Source: Blepharisma japonicum (lineage: Eukaryota > Ciliophora > Heterotrichea > Heterotrichida > Blepharismidae). From it: 64,000 nt of DNA. The position numbers were made by a program, and so were the translations under genes. The notes under the pieces were generated by a model, which did no database searches, was not told where the DNA came from, and saw nothing but the letters and a program-made list of their open reading frames with translations. Shown one piece after another: positions 57,117-64,000 of the stretch. Numbering within the stretch: position 1 is the stretch's first letter; each line of letters begins with the position of its first letter. The DNA is taken from contig CATKHK010000062.1 of NCBI GenBank assembly GCA_949751835.1, positions 124,001 through 188,000 on the forward strand, in the 5' to 3' direction.

Positions 57117-57515
57117 CTATTTCATTACTTTCAATACAGTGTATTTCCAGCCCTCATCACATTCAGGTGGCATTTCATCTCCAACAGGCACATATGTGAC
57201 CCATCTCCAGCCTGGCCCCCTTGGCCCTCGTGCTCCTTTATCTCCTTGAGGGCCTTCTGCTCCTCTTGGTCCTTGATCTCCTTGTTCCCCCTGCTCACCT
57301 TGTGGCCCTTGTTCTCCTCTTTCACCTTGTTGACCTTTTTCACCCTTATCTCCTTGTTCACCTTGAGGTCCTTGCTCACCTCTTGGGCCGGCGTTTCATT
57401 CAGCTTCTTCAAGACCGCATCCACAGCTTGAGTCGTCTACTTCTCCTTCTAAAACCTTTAGTTTTGAAGCGATAACAAAGAATGCTAACGTCATCAGAAT
57501 CAGAATCTTCACCAT
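57117..57515 (-). CDS. Secreted collagen-like protein, 132 aa
   Basis: A 132-residue protein: signal peptide MVKILILMTLAFFVIASKLK, a short acidic segment with a CGC pair (about 31-33), a UGA Trp (residue 40), then about 20 uninterrupted Gly-X-Y triplets (residues 43-102; GPRGEQGPQGEQGDKGEKGQ is typical). It ends with a compact Trp/Tyr-rich tail, GWRWVTYVPVGDEMPPECDE followed by GWKYTVLKVMK and UAG. Charged Glu/Lys/Asp in X and Y could stabilise a triple helix without hydroxyproline. The tail may be a trimerisation or recognition module (inference). Another frame of the same DNA is also long and open because of the repetitive codons, but it lacks a signal peptide and biological sense. Confidence 0.85.
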
Positions 57516-58257
57516 TTTTAAATATAGTAAAGCAAATTGCAACTTAAATTAGCCAATAAATCATAATAAATGCCATATATATAATAGTATATTTTCCAAG
57601 TAGATCAAGGCAGTGGAATTGTATCAAATTACAGTAAAATTTAGATAGATACAATTAAATTAAGTTTAAGCAAATATAGCTAATAATTAAAAGTACATAT
57701 ATAAATAATAATAAATGAAAACTTTATATATTTTAGATATTTAGCTGAATATTACATGAATATATAATTGTTGATTATGCATTTATCTTATTGAAACATT
57801 TTATAGTTAAAAATGATTTTGACAGCTAAGTCAAATAAGCAATTTGCTAGGACCGATTTTGATAATCTATATATTTCTAAAGTTTCTTATCAAAATCACA
57901 TATGATCAACTATCTACAAGAAAGATAGTGTCATTGCTAATTCATCAGAATCTTTATTATTGCTAGTGATATAATATATCAATTTTTAACTAAAAAATTG
58001 AAAATCAAATTTCTGAATAAGATATTCAGATCTACTGACAGAGAATTGTTAGTAGTAACATCAAATGTTTGAAAATTTCAAGTTTTCTTTACCTCAGAAG
58101 AAAGCAATATATTGCAAGAAATATATGAAAGGTTGCTGACAGCAGAATACATATCGATTACAAAAATTTTAATGTAAAAAACTCTTAAATGCTTTGTATA
58201 AATCAATTGATAAAAATATACTTTCAGCAAGTTTTGGTGCATTATATTAGTGATCAG
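57516..58257. other. Intergenic, AT-rich
   Basis: A 742-base AT-rich spacer upstream of the collagen-like gene. No ORF of note and no tRNA-like fold was found. The right end borders the decayed kinesin-tail copy. Confidence 0.55.
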
Positions 58258-58263
58258 AATGGC

Positions 58264-58638
58264 AAATTCCTTTTCCAATATGATTCTAAGTTTCTACAGT
58301 TTTTTTTAATTCATCAAGCTCACACTTAAGCTTGATAATTTTTATGTAATTTTTTTGCATTTCTTTCCTCAATTCTTTGTAATCACCTCTCAATTTTCTT
58401 TGTCTAATTCTATTTCTGATTCCATATTAGATTTAGCTTCAAGCAAATTCTCAAATTCACTGATCTTCATTAATAAATTCTCATTTTTAGACATTTCTTC
58501 TTCGAGCTGCTCTTTCAAAACAGACTTTGAAGGAGTGCTATCTCCTAAAAATGGGATTGGGTCATTAAATTCAGATTTTAAATGGATCGCTTCTAATTCA
58601 CACAACAACTGCTCAATATCAAATTTTTTATCACACAT
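58264..58638 (-). pseudogene. Decayed third copy of the kinesin tail
   Basis: Starts with the same MCDKKFDIEQLLCELEAIHL as the intact tail copy at 59583 and is almost identical for about 80 codons. A one-base loss in the A-run after ELDKE shifts the frame. Recognisable DNA similarity continues to about 58264 (GAGCTTGATGAAT, TTAGAATCATATTGGAAAA) and then stops. It is truncated, frameshifted and lacks the C-terminal CaaX region. Confidence 0.85.
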
Positions 58639-58710
58639 ATCTCCCTATTTATTTTATTATAAATAAAAACTTGGCATTTTAACTATATGTAATGACAATT
58701 GCCTTTATTT

Positions 58711-59583
58711 CTAAAATGCAATGCATTTTTCTTTTACTGAAGAAGATGATGATAGATCATTGACATCAATTTCAGAAGAACTATCATTTTTTCTTTTATC
58801 AACTTCCTTGATATCATTTAGCATTTGCATCGCTAAAATTGATCTCCTGGTTATTACTGGTTCTCAGCTCACTGGCATTCTGGCAACACCTTGACTTCCG
58901 TTTCGTGCTATTCTGGCAACTCCTTGACCTCCTCCTCCTCCTCCTGTTATGGTCTTTGCTATTTCTACAGTTTTTACTTTGATTTTGTCCTTTGAAGTTT
59001 CTTGTTTGCAAAGATTTTGCAACTCTTGAATTTTCTTAAGCTCTTCTTCGGCTATTTTCGCTCTTTTGGCAATCTTTTCCATTTTTCTTTCCAATGATTT
59101 CTTTTCTATAACTAATTCAGCTTTTTCCTTAGAAATTTGATTACGGCTTGCTAAAACGAGCTCTAAATTTTTCGTAAGATTAACTGAAACATCTTTTAAA
59201 TAATTGAATTCCTTTTTCCAATATGATTCTAAATTTCTATAATTTTGTTTTGATTCATCAAGCTCACACTCGAGCTTGACAATTTTTTCTGATTTTTTTT
59301 GCAGTTCTTTTATTAATTCTTGGTTATCGCCGCTCAATTTTTCTTTGTCTAATTCTATTTCTGATTCCATATTAGATTTAGCTTCAAGCAAATTCTCAAA
59401 TTCACTGATCTTCATTAATAAATTCTCATTTTTAGACATTTCTTCTTCGAGCTGCTCTTTCAGAACAGACTTTGAAGGAGTGCTATCTCCTAAAAATGGG
59501 ATTTGGTCATTAAATTCAGATTTTAAATGGATCGCTTCTAATTCACACAACAACTGCTCAATATCAAATTTTTTATCACACAT
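58711..59583 (-). CDS. Motorless duplicate of the kinesin tail, 290 aa
   Basis: An intact 290-codon frame (one UGA as Trp, near residue 240) that duplicates the last third of the neighbouring kinesin from an internal Met (MCDKKFDIEQ). It keeps the coiled coil, the Gly-rich ITGGGGGGQGVARI region and a C-terminal CaaX-like KCIAF, but lacks about 30 residues (TKNLFDSKHLHQ ... NYNIK in the parent) and the whole motor. The 5' flank is a copy of the kinesin 3' flank (TCTCCCTATTTATTTTATTA), so no evident promoter came with it. If expressed, it could dimerise with the kinesin. It may equally be a young pseudogene that is still open. Confidence 0.65.
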
Positions 59584-59655
59584 ATCTCCCTATTTATTTT
59601 ATTATAAATAAAAACTTGGCATTTTAATTATATGTAATGACAATTGCCTTTATTT

Positions 59656-62130
59656 CTAAAATACAATGCATTTTTCTTTTCCCGAAGAAGATGATGATAG
59701 ATCATTGACATCAATTTCAGAAGAACTATCATTTTTTCTTTTATCAACTTCCTTTATAGCATTTAGCATTTGCATCGTTGCAAATGATCTTCTAGTTATT
59801 CCTGGTCCTCCACCTGCTGGCATTCTGGCAGCACTTTGACTTCCACTTCCTGTTATTCTGGCAACTCCTTGACCTCCTCCTCCTGTTATGGTCTTTTTTA
59901 TATTATAATTCATCATAGGTGCATTCAAAGAAGTTTTTAAAACAGGCTTTTGATGTAAATGCTTTGAATCAAATAAGTTTTTTGTTGCTATTTCTACAGT
60001 TTTTACTTTGATTTTGTCCTTTGAAGTTTCTTGTTTGCAAAGACTTTGCAACTCTTTAATTTTCTTAAGCTCTTCTTCGGCTATTTTCGCTCTTTTGGCA
60101 ATCTTTGTCATTTTTCTTTCCAATGATTTCTTTTCTATAACTAATTCAGCTTTTTCCTTAGAAATTTGATTATGGCTTGCTAAAACGAGCTCTAAATTTT
60201 TCGTAAGATTAACTGAAACATCTTTTAAATAATTAAATTCCTTTTTCCAATATGATTCTAAATTTCTATAATTTTGTTTTGATTCATCAAGCTCACACTC
60301 GAGCTTGACAATTTTTTCAGATTTTTTTTGTAGTTCTTTTATTAGTTCTTGGTTATCGCCGCTCAATTTTTCTTTGTCTAATTCTATTTCTGATTCCATA
60401 TTAGATTTAGCTTCAAGTAAATTCTCAAAGTCACGAATCTTCATTAATAAATTCTCATTTTTAGACATTTCTTCTTCGAGCTGCTCTTTCAGAACAGACT
60501 TTGAAGGAGTGCTATCTCCTAAAAATGGGATTTGGTCATTAAATTCAGATTTTGAATGGATTACTTCTAATTCACAAAATGACTGCTCCAGATCAAATTT
60601 TTTATCACACATATTTTTCATTTCATTCTTTAAATCTTGGATTTCAGCTGAAAGAGTTTCAATTTGTTCATCTTTTTCTTTCATTAACTCCTCATTCATT
60701 GTATTTTTTTCTCTGACTTCATCAGTTCTTGATAGCAAAAAATTATAATCTCCTCTAAGCTCTTCAATATCCTTTTGATTTTCAGCGATGATAGCTCTTA
60801 ATTTCATATTTTTTTCTACTTCGGTTGTCAATCTGGCTCTGGCTTCTTCCAACTCTATTACAATATCATCTAAAACGGAAACTTTTGAAATTTCCACTTC
60901 ACTTTCTTCCTTAGTGTCTTCCTTAATATCTTCTTTGGAGTCAGATTTTGTTAATGATTCTTCTTTGGAGTCACATTTCGTGTCTGCCTCTTCATAAACA
61001 AAAGGTTTCCCTAATTTTTGCTCAAGCATCTCAATTTTTTTATCTCTCATATGGATATCCTCTTTTGCCTTGGCTAGCATAAGCTTTAATTCTGCAACAG
61101 TATATTCTTTATTAACTTTTGCCTTATTTTTAATTGATTTTGCTCTGATTCCAAAACGTAATGTACTAACCGTCTCTGCTTCATTATAAGCAGACGGTGA
61201 ACATGTAATAATTAATGCAGTTTTTGAATTTCCACCAAGCGAATCTTGCAGGACTCTTGTTAGCTTTGAATCTCGATAAGGTACATGAGAGCTTTTCCCA
61301 TCAGTTAATGCATTTATGACCTGTCCAAGTGCAGTCAAGCTTTTATTAATATTTTTAGCTTCTTCTAATCTCTTTCCTTCAGCCCCAGTTTTTCCAACCT
61401 TTTCAGATCCAGCCAAATCCACTAAATACAATTTCCCAGTTTTTGTCGAAAAGTCCAAAGAATTTGTTTGAGACAAAGTCACACAAAATATAGAATGTGA
61501 CCTTGAGGATCCAGCGTTCATATGTGTATACCCCACTTCTCTATTACTTGTGCCAATATTCATCAGCTCAAAAACTTCTTCTTCACTTGACACATACCTT
61601 TCCGTCAAGCCCTCAATAAAAACGCCTCTTATTTTATCCTCGTGAATTTTTAAGTTATTCTTGGACGGCTCAAGAAGATCTTTGATTTTTTCCATATAAA
61701 TTTCGCAATAGCCAACTTTCACTGAAAATTCGATGTGGGAATCTGAATTAAGGATCTTTGCAAAAACGTCGCCAACCATTCTTGGAATGATTCCCATCAA
61801 ATTCTTATCTCCTAAAACTCCAGTCATAGTAAAAGTTTTTCCCGAAGAAGTCTGCCCATAAGCAAATACGGTACCATTGAATCCTTGCATAATAGCGTCT
61901 ATAATAGGTCTTGCACCGATTTGGTAGATTTGAGCTTGAGGAGTTGAAGGGTTAAATACGTAATCATATGAAAATCTTTGGGGCTCTCCTTCTGATTTTA
62001 TAGCGACAGTTCGATTATCTGGGTCAAAAGTCACACAAACTGACTCTTCTATAAGTTTTTCTTTTTCGTTGAGAGGCCTAAAACGACAAACCACTCGTAT
62101 ATTACCTGAAGATTCATCAGATGGATCCAT
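59656..62130 (-). CDS. Kinesin-1-like motor with C-terminal CaaX box
   Basis: An 824-residue kinesin. The N-terminal motor (about 10-340) has NIRVVCRFRPLNEKE, P-loop FAYGQTSSGKTFTM, switch I HMNAGSSRSHS and switch II LVDLAGSEKVGKTGAEGKRL. The end FGIRAKSIKNKAKVNKEYTV followed by AELK is a kinesin-1 heavy-chain signature. A long interrupted coiled coil runs to about 740, then come Gly/Arg-rich ITGGGGQGVARI repeats and a Ser cluster. The protein ends KEKCIVF, a CaaX prenylation motif unlike conventional kinesin-1 tails. It likely carries or docks on membrane by a lipid anchor (inference). All in-frame codons are open under the standard code too. Confidence 0.92.
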   Translation of the reverse strand: MDPSDESSGNIRVVCRFRPLNEKEKLIEESVCVTFDPDNRTVAIKSEGEPQRFSYDYVFNPSTPQAQIYQIGARPIIDAIMQGFNGTVFAYGQTSSGKTFTMTGVLGDKNLMGIIPRMVGDVFAKILNSDSHIEFSVKVGYCEIYMEKIKDLLEPSKNNLKIHEDKIRGVFIEGLTERYVSSEEEVFELMNIGTSNREVGYTHMNAGSSRSHSIFCVTLSQTNSLDFSTKTGKLYLVDLAGSEKVGKTGAEGKRLEEAKNINKSLTALGQVINALTDGKSSHVPYRDSKLTRVLQDSLGGNSKTALIITCSPSAYNEAETVSTLRFGIRAKSIKNKAKVNKEYTVAELKLMLAKAKEDIHMRDKKIEMLEQKLGKPFVYEEADTKCDSKEESLTKSDSKEDIKEDTKEESEVEISKVSVLDDIVIELEEARARLTTEVEKNMKLRAIIAENQKDIEELRGDYNFLLSRTDEVREKNTMNEELMKEKDEQIETLSAEIQDLKNEMKNMCDKKFDLEQSFCELEVIHSKSEFNDQIPFLGDSTPSKSVLKEQLEEEMSKNENLLMKIRDFENLLEAKSNMESEIELDKEKLSGDNQELIKELQKKSEKIVKLECELDESKQNYRNLESYWKKEFNYLKDVSVNLTKNLELVLASHNQISKEKAELVIEKKSLERKMTKIAKRAKIAEEELKKIKELQSLCKQETSKDKIKVKTVEIATKNLFDSKHLHQKPVLKTSLNAPMMNYNIKKTITGGGGQGVARITGSGSQSAARMPAGGGPGITRRSFATMQMLNAIKEVDKRKNDSSSEIDVNDLSSSSSGKEKCIVF

Positions 62131-62662
62131 TTTTGAAAGAATAAGGTCAACATTAAAGATTGAGCAATGGGGATATTCTTTTTGAGTATTATGCTTATTT
62201 AGATATTAGGATAGGTCAGTAATGTAATGTTAAGACTTTTAAAAGAAGATAAAACTGGAAAATATACTAACTATAATAAGCATTATAAAGAAGGAGAAAT
62301 TATGAGCGATAAGGAAATTGATTGCTTTTTCCTATATAGAGAGCATCGAAGTTATAAATAAATCATATACTAATTGAAGATCAAAATTTAAAATAAGCTT
62401 TATTTGCTGAAAAAGTTAGAAGAAATATGAAATTTCACAAGAATTATTGAGATCCATGTATTGGACAATTTAGAGCTAGTAATTTTAAAAATATCTCAAT
62501 AGTAAAATCAAAGTTTTTGAATTAGAGAATATTTTTCCAAAGAATCTTTTATAAATGATATAAAATTTTGAAATTCAAATATTTAGGGTCATTTTTTTCA
62601 ATAACCTCTAATATTCGAATTATTCCATATCCTTCAATAAAATCATTTTTTAATCGAAACTT
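62131..62662. other. Divergent intergenic region, kinesin / coiled coil
   Basis: A 532-base AT-rich spacer. A 19-codon ORF at about 62302 is not convincing. No RNA gene is seen. Confidence 0.5.
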
Positions 62663-63853
62663 ATGTCAAAGAGAGTTGATTTTTCTTCCAAGTCTTATTT
62701 TAACTCGTCAGATTCAGATAAAATTATCAGTAGAGAAGATTCCATCGATCAATTACCAAATTTTGAGGAAAAAAATTACACACCCAAAAGCACAACAATT
62801 AAAACAGAATTCCTTCAAAAATTTAGAGGTGACATGAAAGAAGCTTCTCGAACTATCAAAAAGCTGCGTACAGAAAATACAAAGCTTAAAGAAGCTCTTT
62901 CAGAATCAGTTGAAAAATGCAATGACCTTTATCAGCAATCAATGAAATATCACAAAGCATTTTCACAAGAACTCGAAAGGAACAAAAAGCTTGAAGAGTC
63001 TGCAGTTGAATATAATTATTCAAAGCAGCAGTTTAAAGAGCTTGAAATAATAATAAGCGAAAAAGATAGAAAAATAGGAGATTTACAAAAAAAGAATGAG
63101 GAGCTAGTTAGGAATATGGAAAAGCTGAATCTCGAAAATGATAAGTTTTTCAGTGAACTTATAAATGCAAATAAATCATTAGAAGGAGAGCTGTATTTAG
63201 CTAACCCAGCATTGCATGATGCAAAAAGCTGGCAGGAAATTTTAATCCAATTTGAGACTTTAATTTCAGAAATTAATGACCAAAACGAGTTTTGCAGCAT
63301 TTTAAAAAAAAATCTAGGGCCTTTTGGGCTGTTTAAAGAGCTTATTAAAGCTCAAAAAAGCAATGAAATAATTACCAAACTTATAAAATTTATAAGAGAA
63401 GCTAATAAAGCTGGGGAAAATAACTCAAATTCTCTATATTCCCCAATTTTCACAAATTCTATGCATAAATCAAGAGCTTCTCTCTGCTTAAATATTCATA
63501 ATTGTAATGAATCCTCATATCGCTTAGCATCAGAAGAGTCAGGACTAAATTCAAAAAATCAAAGAAACGCCAGCACCAGCATAATAGGAGAAGAGTCCTC
63601 GCTCCAGCTCAGTAGATTTGCCAGGCTAAATCAAGAGATCTCCGATCTCGTCACAAACAACACTTCTCATGTATCATTTCTCAAATCCAAAGGACAAGAC
63701 AAAGCCTTGTCATTCACAAAATCACTCAGTTCAAGCACTCTGCCTATAAAAGAAACCTCTCACCGAATTGCTTCCCAAGCTTCCTTAGTAAACCACAAAT
63801 CCAACCTCTCAAATCATGAGAGAAAAAGCCATATCCAGACTAAATTTAAATAA
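62663..63853 (+). CDS. Coiled-coil protein, 396 aa
   Basis: A 396-residue protein beginning MSKRVDFSSKSYFNSSDSDK. A Ser-rich N-terminus is followed by a coiled coil at about 50-185 (EASRTIKKLRTENTKLKEAL and following), a short helical globular part (about 190-255, with WQEILIQFETLISEI), and a Ser/Asn-rich disordered C-terminal 140 residues. No named domain is recognised. It might be a centrosomal or basal-body scaffold by composition only. The single Trp is UGG. It stops with UAA. Confidence 0.75.
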   Translation: MSKRVDFSSKSYFNSSDSDKIISREDSIDQLPNFEEKNYTPKSTTIKTEFLQKFRGDMKEASRTIKKLRTENTKLKEALSESVEKCNDLYQQSMKYHKAFSQELERNKKLEESAVEYNYSKQQFKELEIIISEKDRKIGDLQKKNEELVRNMEKLNLENDKFFSELINANKSLEGELYLANPALHDAKSWQEILIQFETLISEINDQNEFCSILKKNLGPFGLFKELIKAQKSNEIITKLIKFIREANKAGENNSNSLYSPIFTNSMHKSRASLCLNIHNCNESSYRLASEESGLNSKNQRNASTSIIGEESSLQLSRFARLNQEISDLVTNNTSHVSFLKSKGQDKALSFTKSLSSSTLPIKETSHRIASQASLVNHKSNLSNHERKSHIQTKFK

Positions 63854-63878
63854 TTATAAAAATCGTTCCATAATTAGA

Positions 63879-64000
63879 TTATGTCTTGCCAATCCTGTTC
63901 CCAGTTCTTGACATCAAGGAAAACTTCATTAGCCTCGGATCTTTATACTCAGGCTTCACATTCTTGAAAAATGACCCTGAGGTAGTCCTGAAATGGGTGG
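63879..64000 (-). CDS. Unknown protein, C-terminal 40 residues (runs off right edge)
   Basis: Reading leftward from the window edge, one minus-strand frame is open without any intron to a UAA at 63879-63881. It ends FRTTSGSFFKNVKPEYKDPR followed by LMKFSLMSRTGNRIGKT. The sequence is basic with Ser and Thr, with no recognised family. A second minus-strand frame could be joined by a GTAT...GAG intron that lacks the features of the other introns, and a plus-strand frame starts after a stop with no ATG. I prefer the uninterrupted frame, but this short fragment is uncertain. Confidence 0.45.
   Translation of the reverse strand, partial: THFRTTSGSFFKNVKPEYKDPRLMKFSLMSRTGNRIGKT

Larger units (their letters stand above)
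58264..60612 (-). repeat. Tandem array of kinesin-tail units
   Basis: Three head-to-tail copies begin at the MCDKKFD codons (about 60612 inside the kinesin, 59583, and 58638). Spacings are about 1.03 kb and 0.945 kb. Copies 2 and 3 share DIEQLLCELEAIHL, against DLEQSFCELEVIHS in the parent, so copy 3 arose from copy 2. Confidence 0.85.

Noticed and set aside
57131-57424. A 97-codon frame on the minus strand rich in Lys/Glu (DLKVNKEIRVKKVNK...)
   Set aside because: It is a frame-shifted shadow of the collagen-like gene; the Gly-X-Y frame has a signal peptide, correct ends and a recognisable fold.
58078-58278. 66-codon minus-strand ORF
   Set aside because: It begins inside the decayed kinesin-tail copy in a shifted frame and runs into spacer DNA.
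63874-64000. Alternative minus-strand reading with a 15-base GTAT...GAG intron ending in WEQDWQDII
   Set aside because: The putative intron lacks GTAA, A at position 10 and a TAG/CAG acceptor, whereas another minus frame is open without splicing.
63870-64000. Plus-strand open frame LDYVLPILFPVLDIKENF... at the right edge
   Set aside because: It starts directly after a stop with no ATG and lies antisense to a cleaner minus-strand frame.
1-64000. CRISPR arrays, IS elements, bacterial operons, telomere repeats
   Set aside because: None was seen. The code, introns, eukaryotic kinases, kinesins and tRNA context all indicate a ciliate nuclear genome, and no telomeric repeat was noticed at either end.

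Overview
The window reads as somatic (macronuclear-type) DNA of a heterotrichous ciliate, most like Blepharisma. UGA is read as tryptophan in nearly every multi-kilobase gene, often where the protein family has an invariant Trp (Lon YLDWL, PP2C ASDGVWDVL, SRPK ADVWSFACMLFE, cyclin-Y NWKRLV). Every gene whose end is visible stops with UAA or UAG, never UGA. The nine introns found are all exactly 15 nt (GTAA...AG with A at position 10). Genes are packed tens of bases apart on both strands, and spacers are very AT-rich. A standard-code gene finder would break most of these genes or miss them.

Layout. 1-3.1 kb: a 5' fragment of a gene leaving the window, a CCT-motif protein, a small ORF and tRNA-Leu(AAG). 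3.1-14.2 kb: a minus-strand run with a BTB/MATH-like protein, a Rab-like GTPase, a coiled-coil protein, an alpha/beta hydrolase and a 1901-residue coiled-coil protein. 14.8-23.1 kb: three tandem paralogues of a secreted, cysteine-rich, probably GPI-anchored surface protein, each with what looks like a catalytically dead leishmanolysin-like N-terminal domain. 23.6-29.4 kb: a kelch protein, a small basic protein, an N-myristoyl-type PKG with a degenerate catalytic site, and a prenylated Rab. 29.5-43.2 kb: a kinesin-14, an IQ-motif protein, a P5B ATPase, a Rad51 paralogue, an SRPK, a coiled-coil protein, a second kinesin and a double cNMP-binding protein. 43.3-51.3 kb: a TARG1/OARD1-type macrodomain hydrolase, a tiny coiled-coil gene, mitochondrial Lon behind a duplicated upstream element, a decayed tandem duplication, a kinase with a RING-like tail, and a SAM plus cyclin-Y fusion. 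51.3-57.5 kb: a PP2C phosphatase, COP9 subunit CSN2, a Tctex1 dynein light chain, an unknown protein, a LITAF-like protein and a secreted collagen-like protein. 58.2-64 kb: a kinesin-1-like gene ending in a CaaX box, followed by two tandem copies of its tail (one intact but motorless, one decayed), a coiled-coil protein and the 3' end of a gene leaving the window.

The genes do not form one pathway. Recurring themes are cyclic-nucleotide signalling, membrane traffic (two Rabs, LITAF, P5B ATPase), microtubule motors (three kinesins, one dynein light chain), and local tandem duplication with later decay. All annotation comes from reading the sequence and recalling family motifs; no database search was run.
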